This document shows, in pieces, positions 1 to 6,635 of a stretch of DNA of 11,970 nt (within the stretch, counting starts at the first letter, position 1; every line of letters begins with the position of its first letter). The notes beneath the pieces were generated by a model that made no database searches, was not told the DNA's origin, and worked only from the letters and a program-made list of their open reading frames with translations. The translations under genes and the position numbers were made by a program. The stretch lies in NCBI GenBank assembly GCA_007134165.1, contig SLLJ01000424.1:1-11970 (forward strand), in the 5' to 3' direction. This DNA comes from Nitriliruptoraceae bacterium (GTDB taxonomy: Bacteria > Actinomycetota > Nitriliruptoria > Nitriliruptorales > Nitriliruptoraceae).

Positions 1-138
1 ACCCGACGCTGGCACCATCCACGCTCCGGACTGACCACCCGCACCATCCCCGCCACCTGGCAGCCACCCGCCACCGGACCACCCGACACCACCGGACCAC
101 CCGGTACCACCGGCCCGCCCGCCACCGGACCTCCCTGA
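1..138 (+). CDS. C-terminal end of a protein with a Thr-Gly-Pro-Pro repeat tail (5' end outside window)
   Basis: Frame 1 is open from the first base to a TGA at 136-138, giving 45 residues. The last 22 or so are a collagen-like tail with four TGPP cores. The repeat unit is 18 bp (starting near 71, 89 and 107) and then 15 bp. Within the TGPP cores the copies differ only at third codon positions of this frame (Gly gga/ggc, Pro cca/ccg/cct), so the peptide is kept while the DNA varies. That pattern supports real translation in this frame. No domain is visible, so function is unknown; such Pro/Thr/Gly-rich tails are common as disordered ends of actinobacterial surface or secreted proteins, which is inference only. 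The alternative is non-coding low-complexity DNA. Confidence 0.45.
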   Translation, partial: TRRWHHPRSGLTTRTIPATWQPPATGPPDTTGPPGTTGPPATGPP

Positions 139-242
139 GTCCATCGTCCGGGAGCGTCCCTGCGCCGGTGACCGGCCCGACGGCTCGACCGGCCCGCCGT
201 GCTCCCCCCGGCGGACTGCCCCCGCCACAGTCCACCGTTTTC

Positions 243-280
243 GGCCCACCCTGCTGGAAGCATCCGCAGCAGGGTGGGCC
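243..280. terminator. Strong hairpin, probable factor-independent terminator between convergent genes
   Basis: Arms 243-256 and 267-280 are perfectly complementary over 14 bp, with a 10-nt loop. On the + strand it lies about 105 nt past the stop of the partial gene, and on the - strand about 400 nt past the stop of the HMG-CoA lyase gene. There is no U-tract after the stem on either strand (only a TTTT just before the left arm), which is usual for actinobacterial terminators. It could instead be a structured RNA element or a dispersed palindromic repeat. Confidence 0.5.
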
Positions 281-615
281 AGCCGTGTCCGAGAGTCTGG
301 CGCACGACATCGAATCCGACGCCCCAAGGCCGACGAACACCACGTGGTGTCCTTCAGCCGTCCTCGGTGCTCCCGAGGGTCGGGGGGCACGCCGCCCGGG
401 CGGACCGGTGATGCGGCTCACCGGGAGCGTGACCCCGTCGACGAGCGTCTGGCCGAGTTAGCCGTCGCGCGAGCATCCGGGACTCGGCTACGTCCACCTT
501 GGACAAGCCCGTGCCCCGTGGAGGGGCCGCCATCCCCGCAGCGATCCGCCCGGGGCCCCGAGGGTCGTTGAGGGTGCTCCCCGGGCAGCGCACCGACACC
601 GGCCACGCGGCAAGA

Positions 616-634
616 CCTCGCCAGCAAGGCGAGG
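616..634 (-). terminator. Possible terminator of the leucine-degradation operon
   Basis: A perfect 7-bp stem (616-622 with 628-634) with a 5-nt loop lies 46 nt downstream of the stop codon of the last operon gene. The sequence after it on the - strand is only slightly U-rich. Stems of this size arise by chance in GC-rich DNA, so position is the main support. Confidence 0.3.
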
Positions 635-680
635 ACTACATCACCGTCGGCACCGACCGACGCTCCCGGGGTGCGGCTGC

Positions 681-1601
681 TCAGTCCTGCTCGGTGGGTG
701 GCCGGGTCGCCATGACTGCGCGGGCCACGCGGGAGGCTGGGGGGCGTGCGAGCCGGTCGGCCATCCAGACGGTGGTGGCCAGCAGGTCGTCGAGGTCGAC
801 GCCGGTCTGTACCCCCGAGCCGTCCAGGGCATAGACCAGATCCTCGGTGGCGAGGTTGCCGGTGGCCCCCGGTGCGTAGGGGCACCCCCCAAGTCCACCG
901 GCGGAGGTGTCCGCGACCCCCACGCCGGCCTCGAAGGCGGCAAGGGTGTTGGCCAACCCTTGGCCGTAGGTGTCGTGCATGTGCACCGCGAGGCGGTCGA
1001 TGAGTACCGAGGGGGCCAGCGCCTCGAGCAGATGCTGGACCTGGCCCACCGTGCCCACGCCGATGGTGTCGCCGAGCGAGACCTCGTGGCAGCCGAGCTC
1101 GAAAAGCTCCACCGTGACCCGGCGTACATCATCGACGGGGACCTCACCCTGGAACGGGCAGCCGCACACCATCGACACGTAGCCGCGCACCCGCAGGCCC
1201 GCCTGGACCGCCCGGGCGACCACCGGCCGGAACATCTCGATGGACTCGGCGATGCTGCGGTTGAGGTTGCGCTGGGAGAACGCCTCCGAGGCGGCACCGA
1301 ACACCGCGATCTCGTGTACGCCGGCGGCCAGGGCACGATCGAGCCCGGTCTCGTTGGGCACCAGCACCGGGTAGCGCACCCCCTCGACGGGCTGCATGGT
1401 CGCCAGCACCTCGGCGGCGTCGGCGAGCTGGGGTACCCAGCGGGGGTGCACGAACGAGGTCGTCTCGATCACCGGCAGCCCGGTGCGCGACAGCCGGTCG
1501 ATGAACCCGACCTTGACGTCGGTGGGCACCGTACCGGGCTCGTTCTGCAGGCCGTCGCGGGGTCCGACCTCGACGATGGTCACACGATCGGGCAGGTCCA
1601 T
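681..1601 (-). CDS. liuE: Hydroxymethylglutaryl-CoA lyase
   Basis: Cytosolic enzyme that cleaves (S)-3-hydroxy-3-methylglutaryl-CoA to acetyl-CoA and acetoacetate, the last step of leucine degradation. The 306 residues match the usual length of the bacterial family and form one TIM-barrel domain of the DRE-TIM metallolyase family. Visible motifs: EVGPRDGLQNE at 11-21 with the catalytic Arg15 and metal-binding Asp16, the IETTSF segment with Glu46, the metal ligands His207 and His209 in HMHDTYGQ, and the signature loop GGLGGCPYAPGATGN at 235-249 with the catalytic Cys240. The ATG lies 5 nt after the stop of the carboxylase alpha gene, with GGAG (1612-1615) 10 nt upstream, so it is co-transcribed and probably translationally coupled. 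All catalytic residues are present. The product assignment is secure; the liu name rests on family and gene order. Confidence 0.96.
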   Translation of the reverse strand: MDLPDRVTIVEVGPRDGLQNEPGTVPTDVKVGFIDRLSRTGLPVIETTSFVHPRWVPQLADAAEVLATMQPVEGVRYPVLVPNETGLDRALAAGVHEIAVFGAASEAFSQRNLNRSIAESIEMFRPVVARAVQAGLRVRGYVSMVCGCPFQGEVPVDDVRRVTVELFELGCHEVSLGDTIGVGTVGQVQHLLEALAPSVLIDRLAVHMHDTYGQGLANTLAAFEAGVGVADTSAGGLGGCPYAPGATGNLATEDLVYALDGSGVQTGVDLDDLLATTVWMADRLARPPASRVARAVMATRPPTEQD

Positions 1602-1606
1602 GACGT

Positions 1607-3652
1607 TCAGTCTCCGGTCGGGTCGGGCTCGAAGGCGACCAGGGGGGTGCCGGCCTCCACCGGGTCACCGGCGCGGACATGAACCGCGGTGACGATGCCC
1701 GACACGGGGGCGGTCACGGGGTGCTCCATCTTCATCGCCTCGACGACTACCAGGGCGGTGCCGGCCTCGACGTGCTCGCCGGCATCGACGGTCACGGCCA
1801 GCACCGCACCTGGCATCGGCGAGCCGAACGCGCTGCCGCCGGCCAGCGCGGCGGCGGTCAGGTGCCGGGTCGCGGGCACCACCCTCAATCGCCGGGTTCG
1901 CCCCGCTGCCCGGACCCACACCGTGGTTCCGGTCGCGCCGGTGGCGGTGCGATCCGGGTGCTCGCGCACGACGCTGGCGCGCACCGGAAGCTCGACGCCG
2001 TCGATGTCGAGGCGCAGCCGACCGTCCGCGCCGAGTGGGATCAGCGTGCGCACCCGGTGGTCCTGCCCGTCGAGCCGCACGTAGCGCTGATCGCCGCGGG
2101 CGGTGATCGCCAGGGTGACCTCCCGATCGTCGTCGTCGAGGGTGAGCTGCCAGCCGCCGGTCCGGCCCGGCCGGAACGGACCAAGGGTGTCCCACGGGGC
2201 GTGGGGGTCCCCGGCCACGGGGTGCGCAGCGTCGCCGTCGAGCAGCGCCACGGCTGCGGCCAGCCACACCTCGTCGGGGCTCGGCGCCGGGGCGAAGTCC
2301 GGCAGGTGGTCGTCGAGGAACCCGGTCGTCAGCTCGCCGGCCACGAACTGCGGGTGGTCCACGATCGCGGCCAGCAGGTCGAGGTTGGTGATCACGCCGT
2401 GCACGGTCGCGTGGCGCAGCAGCCAACTCATCCGGGTGCAGGCACTGGTGCGGTCGGGGGCGTGGACCACGAGCTTGCCGAGCATGGGGTCGTAGAAGCG
2501 GCTGACCTGTGAGCCGTCGGTCACCCCCAGGTCCGCGCGCACGTCGTGGGCGTCGGGCACGTGCACGCGCACCACCGTGCCGGTCTGCGGCAGCTGCTCG
2601 ACGGGGTCCTCGGCGTACAACCGGACCTCGAGCGCGTGGCCCTCGGCTCGGACCTGTTCCTGGGTCAGTGCCAGCGGCTCGCCGGCCGCTACGCGCAGCT
2701 GCCACTCGACGAGGTCGAGGCCGGTGATCAGCTCGGTGACGGGGTGCTCGACCTGCAGCCGGGTGTTCATCTCCAGGAAGTAGAACGACGGCTGTTCGGC
2801 CTCGATCGTGGTGCCGTCGAGCAGGAACTCGACCGTGCCGGCGCCTTCGTAGTCCACCGCCTGCGCGGCGGCGACGGCGGCCGCGCCCATGCGGGCGCGC
2901 AGCCGGGTGTCGACGGCTGGCGATGGCGTCTCCTCGACGACCTTCTGGTGGCGGCGCTGCACCGAACACTCGCGTTCGTTGAGGTGGATGACCGCGCCGT
3001 GCCGGTCGCCGAAGACCTGCACCTCGACGTGCCGAGGGGCCTGAACGATGCGCTCGAGGATGACCCGGTCGTCGCCGAAGGCGGCGGCGGCCTCCCGGCG
3101 GGCGGCCGCCAGCGCGTCGGGCAGGGCGGCCAGGTCGTGGACCGCACGCATGCCCTTGCCTCCACCCCCGGCCACCGCCTTGACCAGCAGCGGGACCCCG
3201 AGCTCATGGGCGGCGGCGGTGAGCCCGGCCTCGTCAAGTTCGGCGGCGTGGGTGCCGGGTACGACCGGTACCCCGGCAGCTTCGAGCTGGCGCTTGGCCG
3301 CGGCCTTGTCGCCCATCAGGCGGATCACCTCGGGGGAGGGGCCGACGAACACCAGTCCGGCGGCCCGGACCGCCTCGGCGAATCGGGCGTTCTCGGCCAG
3401 GAAGCCGTAGCCCGGGTGCACCGCGTCGGCCCCGGTGGCCAGCGCGGCCGCGACGAGCCGATCGACGTCGAGGTAGCTCTCGGTGGCCGGGGCCGGCCCC
3501 AGCCGCACCGCGGCGTCGGCCTCGCGGACGTGGGGTTCGCCGGCGTCGGCGTCGGAGTACACCGCGACGGTGGCGATGCCCAGGCGGCGGCAGGTGCGCG
3601 CGATGCGGCGCGCGATCTCTCCCCGGTTGGCGATCAGAACCCGTTCGAGCAC
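1607..3652 (-). CDS. liuD: Methylcrotonyl-CoA carboxylase, biotin-carrying alpha subunit
   Basis: Carboxylates its own biotin with ATP and bicarbonate and passes the carboxyl group to the beta subunit encoded two genes upstream. The 681 residues fit the MCC alpha type. The biotin carboxylase domain covers about 1-450: IANRGEIA at the start, the ATP-grasp loop GGGGKGM at 162-168, Lys237, Glu275, and EMNTRLQVEHP at 294-304 with Asn296, Arg298 and Glu302. A linker/BT-like region follows, then a biotinyl domain (about 608-676) with EAMKMEH and target Lys641. The GTG start is supported by AGGGAG (3660-3665) 7 nt upstream. Residues 280-289 form a loop several residues longer than in E. coli AccC, just before the FYFLEMN strand. 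From this sequence alone it could also serve acetyl-, propionyl- or geranyl-CoA carboxylase; the flanking liuB, liuC and liuE genes favour methylcrotonyl-CoA. Confidence 0.93.
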   Translation of the reverse strand: MLERVLIANRGEIARRIARTCRRLGIATVAVYSDADAGEPHVREADAAVRLGPAPATESYLDVDRLVAAALATGADAVHPGYGFLAENARFAEAVRAAGLVFVGPSPEVIRLMGDKAAAKRQLEAAGVPVVPGTHAAELDEAGLTAAAHELGVPLLVKAVAGGGGKGMRAVHDLAALPDALAAARREAAAAFGDDRVILERIVQAPRHVEVQVFGDRHGAVIHLNERECSVQRRHQKVVEETPSPAVDTRLRARMGAAAVAAAQAVDYEGAGTVEFLLDGTTIEAEQPSFYFLEMNTRLQVEHPVTELITGLDLVEWQLRVAAGEPLALTQEQVRAEGHALEVRLYAEDPVEQLPQTGTVVRVHVPDAHDVRADLGVTDGSQVSRFYDPMLGKLVVHAPDRTSACTRMSWLLRHATVHGVITNLDLLAAIVDHPQFVAGELTTGFLDDHLPDFAPAPSPDEVWLAAAVALLDGDAAHPVAGDPHAPWDTLGPFRPGRTGGWQLTLDDDDREVTLAITARGDQRYVRLDGQDHRVRTLIPLGADGRLRLDIDGVELPVRASVVREHPDRTATGATGTTVWVRAAGRTRRLRVVPATRHLTAAALAGGSAFGSPMPGAVLAVTVDAGEHVEAGTALVVVEAMKMEHPVTAPVSGIVTAVHVRAGDPVEAGTPLVAFEPDPTGD

Positions 3653-3700
3653 CGTGCTGCTCCCTGGTGAGGCGGTCGCGAGGCTCGCAACCGCAGTTCT

Positions 3701-3721
3701 CGCCGCCGGTTACCGGCGGCG
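3701..3721 (-). other. Hairpin spanning the liuC stop codon
   Basis: A perfect 9-bp GC-only stem (3701-3709 with 3713-3721) whose 3-nt loop is the TAA stop codon of the hydratase gene. It sits at the start of the operon's longest internal gap (57 nt) before the carboxylase alpha gene. It might protect or process the mRNA or tune read-through. It could also simply reflect the Arg/Gly codons at the gene end. Confidence 0.45.
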
Positions 3722-4483
3722 CTGGGTGAAGAAGGCCTGCATTCGGATCTGCGCCTCGTCGCTGACCCGGGCTCGCGCGATCGCCTCGAGCCGTGCCACC
3801 TCGGTGTCGTCGGGGTCGGGGTGACGGGTGACCTCGGCGAGCAGGGCCTTGGTGGCGCGTTGGGCACCGGGACCGCCAGCCACCAGCGTGTCGAGCAGTC
3901 CACCTACGACCTCGTCGAGCGCGTCGGGCGCACAGACCTCGTGGATGAGGCCCAGGCGCTGGGCCCTCGGCGCGTCGAACACCTCGCCGGTCAGCAGGTA
4001 GCGCCGGGCGGCGGACAGGCCGATGCGCGGAACGACGTAGGCCGAGATCATCGCCGGGACCAGGCCGAGCCCGACCTCGGTGAAGCCGAAGCGGGCCCCC
4101 TCGACGGCCACCGCCACGTCCGCGCAGGCGATCAGGCCGCTCGCGCCGGCGATAGCGTGCCCGTTGACCCGGGCCACCACCGGAGCCGGGAAGCCCTCGA
4201 CCGCGCGCAGCATGCGCTCGAAGCCGCGGGAGTCGGCGACGTTCTGCTCGAAGGTGTAGGCCACCATCGCCTGCATCCAGGTCAGATCCGCGCCGGCGGA
4301 GAACACGCTCCCCGCGCCGGTGAGAACCAGCGCGCGGACCCCCTCGTCGCGGGCCAGGTCGGTGGCGGCGTCGGCGATCGCGCCCATCAGGTCGGCATCG
4401 AGCGCGTTGCGGACCTCGGGCCGGTTCAGGGTCAGGGTCACCACGCCGCGCTCGTCGCGCTCGATACGCAGAGTGTCGGTCAC
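3710..4483 (-). CDS. liuC: Enoyl-CoA hydratase family protein, probable methylglutaconyl-CoA hydratase
   Basis: Probably hydrates 3-methylglutaconyl-CoA to HMG-CoA, the step between the carboxylase and the lyase. The protein is a single crotonase-fold domain of 257 residues, normal for the family. It shows the first oxyanion segment SAGADLTWM at 62-70 and the second, GHAIAGASGL, at 108-117. The position of the first catalytic Glu of classical crotonase is not Glu, while the second (Glu136, in FTEVGLGL) is kept; I recall the same arrangement in Pseudomonas LiuC. I chose the GTG at 4481-4483 because AAGGAGG (4489-4495) lies 5 nt before it, whereas the GTG two codons upstream overlaps that ribosome site. 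It lies 31 nt after liuB. Another crotonase activity is possible, but the context makes this reaction the natural one. Confidence 0.88.
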   Translation of the reverse strand: MTDTLRIERDERGVVTLTLNRPEVRNALDADLMGAIADAATDLARDEGVRALVLTGAGSVFSAGADLTWMQAMVAYTFEQNVADSRGFERMLRAVEGFPAPVVARVNGHAIAGASGLIACADVAVAVEGARFGFTEVGLGLVPAMISAYVVPRIGLSAARRYLLTGEVFDAPRAQRLGLIHEVCAPDALDEVVGGLLDTLVAGGPGAQRATKALLAEVTRHPDPDDTEVARLEAIARARVSDEAQIRMQAFFTQRRR

Positions 4484-4496
4484 GGCCACCTCCTTG

Positions 4497-4513
4497 CCCG
4501 CCCGGTGGGCGGG
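4497..4513 (-). other. Hairpin in the liuB-liuC gap, just before the liuC ribosome site
   Basis: A perfect 7-bp G/C stem (4497-4503 with 4507-4513) with a 3-nt loop fills most of the 31-nt gap and ends 1 nt before the AAGGAGG of liuC. It could affect translation of liuC or mRNA stability. A stem this short and GC-rich may be chance. Confidence 0.35.
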
Positions 4514-4514
4514 G

Positions 4515-6122
4515 TCACATGCGGAACACGCCCCAGTCCGGACGGGTGATCGGCGCGTTGAGCGCGGCGGACAGCCCCAGCCCCACCACGTCGCGGGTCT
4601 CGGCCGGGTCGATGATCCCGTCGTCCCACAGTCGGGCGGTGGAGTAGTAGGGGCTGCCCTGGGTCTCGTACGTGTCGCGGATCGGGGCCTTGAAGGCCTC
4701 CTCTTCCTCCGGGGACCACTCGCCGCCCGCCGCCTCGATGCCGTCGCGCTTGACGGTCGCGAGCACGCTGGCGGCCTGCTCGCCGCCCATCACCGAGATC
4801 CGGGCGTTTGGCCACAGCCACAGGAACCTCGGGTCGTACGCGCGGCCGCACATCGCATAGTTGCCGGCGCCGAACGAGCCGCCGATCACCACGGTGAGCT
4901 TGGGAACCGTCGAGCACGACACTGCGGTGACCATCTTGGCGCCGTCCTTGGCGATGCCTCCGGCCTCGTACTCCCGGCCGACCATGAAGCCCGAGATGTT
5001 CTGCAGGAACAGCAGCGGGATGCCGCGCTGGTTGCACAGTTCGATGAAGTGCGCGCCCTTGAGCGCGGACTCGCGGAACAGGATGCCGTTGTTGGCCACG
5101 ATCCCGACCGGGTAACCGTGCACGCGCGCGAAGCCGGTCACCAGGGTGTCGCCGTACAACGGCTTGAACTCGTGAAGTTGCGAGCCGTCGACGATGCGGG
5201 CGATCACCTCGTGCACGTCGTAGGGCTGGCGCACATCCGATGGCAGGATGCCGTACAACTCCTCGGGGTCATGGGCCGGCGGCTGCGGCGGGGCGAGTTC
5301 GACCCCGACCTGCTTGACCCGGTTGAGGTGGGCGACGGCGTCGCGGGCGAGCTGCAGCGCGTGGCGGTCGTCGGCAGCGAGGTGGTCGACCACGCCCGAG
5401 GTGCGTGCGTGCAGGTCGCCGCCGCCGAGCTCCTCGGCGGTGACGACCTCGCCGGTGGCGGCCTTGACCAGTGGGGGGCCGCCGAGGAAGATCGTTCCCT
5501 GCTCCTTGACGATGATGGTCTCGTCGCTCATCGCCGGTACGTAGGCCCCACCGGCGGTGCACGAGCCCATCACCACCGCGATCTGGGGGCAGTTCAGGCC
5601 CGAGAGCTGCGCCTGGTTGCGGAAGATGCGGCCGAAGTGCTCACGGTCGGGGAACACCTCGTCCTGGCGGGGGAGGAACGCACCGCCGGAGTCGACCAGG
5701 TAGATGCACGGCAGGCGGTTGTCGCGGGCGACCTCCTGGGCGCGCAGGTGCTTCTTGACCGTCAGGGGGTAGTAGGTACCGCCCTTGACGGTGGCGTCGT
5801 TGGCGACGATGACGACCTCGGTGCCGCTGACCCGGCCGATACCGGTGATGATGCCCGCCCCCGGGGCCTCGTCGTCGTAGAGCCCGTTGGCGGCCAGCGG
5901 CGAGAGCTCGAGCAACGGCGTGCCCGGGTCGAGCAGCGCCTCCACCCGGTCGCGGGGCAGCAGCTTGCCGCGGGCCACGTGCCGTTCTCGGGCCCGGGTG
6001 GATCCTCCCCGTGCGGCCGCGCCGAGCCGGTCGCGCAGCTCGTCGACGAGCGCGAGGTTGTGGGCGCGGTTGGCGCGGGAGCGCTCCGCGTCGGGGTCGT
6101 AGGTGCTGGTCAGCGGTGGCAT
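4515..6122 (-). CDS. liuB: Methylcrotonyl-CoA carboxylase, carboxyltransferase beta subunit
   Basis: Transfers the carboxyl group from biotin to 3-methylcrotonyl-CoA, forming 3-methylglutaconyl-CoA, in complex with the biotin-carrying alpha subunit. The 535 residues hold two crotonase-like carboxyltransferase halves, typical of MCC beta. N-terminal half: VDSGGAFLP near 143-151 and SCTAGGAYVP at 187-196. C-terminal half: GIAKDGAK at 389-396, then GGSFGAGNYAMCGRAYDP at 414-431 and RFLWLWPNARISVMGGEQ at 432-449. The last block, together with YYSTARLWDDGIIDP near 492-506, is characteristic of MCC/geranyl-CoA carboxylase rather than AccD or propionyl-CoA carboxylase. I prefer the ATG at 6120-6122, with GGAAGG 11 nt upstream; a GTG four codons earlier (6134) directly abuts that site. 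It is 24 nt downstream of yqeY. Confidence 0.95.
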   Translation of the reverse strand: MPPLTSTYDPDAERSRANRAHNLALVDELRDRLGAAARGGSTRARERHVARGKLLPRDRVEALLDPGTPLLELSPLAANGLYDDEAPGAGIITGIGRVSGTEVVIVANDATVKGGTYYPLTVKKHLRAQEVARDNRLPCIYLVDSGGAFLPRQDEVFPDREHFGRIFRNQAQLSGLNCPQIAVVMGSCTAGGAYVPAMSDETIIVKEQGTIFLGGPPLVKAATGEVVTAEELGGGDLHARTSGVVDHLAADDRHALQLARDAVAHLNRVKQVGVELAPPQPPAHDPEELYGILPSDVRQPYDVHEVIARIVDGSQLHEFKPLYGDTLVTGFARVHGYPVGIVANNGILFRESALKGAHFIELCNQRGIPLLFLQNISGFMVGREYEAGGIAKDGAKMVTAVSCSTVPKLTVVIGGSFGAGNYAMCGRAYDPRFLWLWPNARISVMGGEQAASVLATVKRDGIEAAGGEWSPEEEEAFKAPIRDTYETQGSPYYSTARLWDDGIIDPAETRDVVGLGLSAALNAPITRPDWGVFRM

Positions 6123-6146
6123 CGGTGGACGCACCTTCCCGTCGGG

Positions 6147-6605
6147 TCAGCCGAGCAGTCGCTGCTTGGCGACGGTGGACACCCGGGCTCCGTCGGCCCG
6201 GCCCTCGACACGGCCCATGGCCGCCTTCATCACCGCACCGAGCTGCTTGGGGCCCTCGGCGCCGAGCTCGGCGATGACCTCGTCGACCAGTGCGGTGAGC
6301 GCCGCGTCGTCGAGCTGCTCGGGCAGGTAGACCGCGTAGAGGGTGGCCTCGGCTTCCTCGCTGGCCGCCTGATCGGCGCGGCCGGCGTCGCGGAAGGCGG
6401 TGGCGGCTTCGCGTCGGCGCTTGACCTCGGTGGCGAGCACCTGCTCGACCGCCGCGTCCTCGAGCCGGCCCTGCGGACCGAGTCCGTCGGCGATCGCCCG
6501 GTTCTTCAGGGCGGCCACCGCCATGCGCAGCGCAGAGGTCGCCGCCTTGTCCCGGGACTTCATGGCGGCCTTGAGGTCGGCCTCGACGCGGTCGTGCAGG
6601 CTCAT
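6147..6605 (-). CDS. yqeY: YqeY (GatB-tail-like) domain protein
   Basis: A small cytosolic, mostly helical protein of 152 residues, the usual YqeY length. The family resembles the tail domain of the GatB subunit of the tRNA amidotransferase; its own role is not settled, with tRNA or amidotransferase links proposed. Family marks seen: an N-terminal helix with LKAAMKSRDK at 11-20, the acidic helix leading to YLPEQLDDAAL at 93-103, EGPKQLGAVMKAAM at 117-130, and the closing GRADGARVSTVAKQRLLG at 135-152. The ATG has AGGGAG 4 nt upstream. It lies 30 nt after lldP and 24 nt before liuB, so it looks co-transcribed with catabolic genes. That is unexpected for a family usually found near dnaG, rpsU or sigA. 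Confidence 0.93.
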   Translation of the reverse strand: MSLHDRVEADLKAAMKSRDKAATSALRMAVAALKNRAIADGLGPQGRLEDAAVEQVLATEVKRRREAATAFRDAGRADQAASEEAEATLYAVYLPEQLDDAALTALVDEVIAELGAEGPKQLGAVMKAAMGRVEGRADGARVSTVAKQRLLG

Positions 6606-6635
6606 GCGGCTCCCTCTCCCACGGTCCCGGGCAGG

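Larger units (their letters stand above)
139..680. other. Intergenic region without a convincing gene
   Basis: This 542-base stretch lies between the end of the partial + strand gene and the end of the - strand leucine operon. Open frames exist on both strands, but their products are Arg/Pro/Gly-rich, match no family I recognise and overlap one another, as expected by chance at this GC content. I looked for tRNA T-arm sequences, the RNase P and tmRNA core motifs and the SRP RNA loop and found none. It does contain a perfect 14-bp hairpin (243-280) and several weaker stems (405-424, 452-488, 548-586, 616-634); the weaker ones are about what chance would give. Confidence 0.6.

Noticed and set aside
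139..680. RNase P RNA, tmRNA, SRP RNA or a tRNA in the hairpin-rich gap
   Set aside because: None of the conserved core sequences (T-loop, RNase P P4-type core, SRP GGAA loop context) is present on either strand.
418..885. A 155-codon - strand frame running from the gap into liuE
   Set aside because: It overlaps the liuE 3' end in another frame and has an Arg/Gly/Pro-rich product with no family resemblance.
960..3670. Long + strand open frames opposite liuE and liuD
   Set aside because: Both sense genes show complete catalytic motifs; the antisense products are low-complexity and lack ribosome sites.
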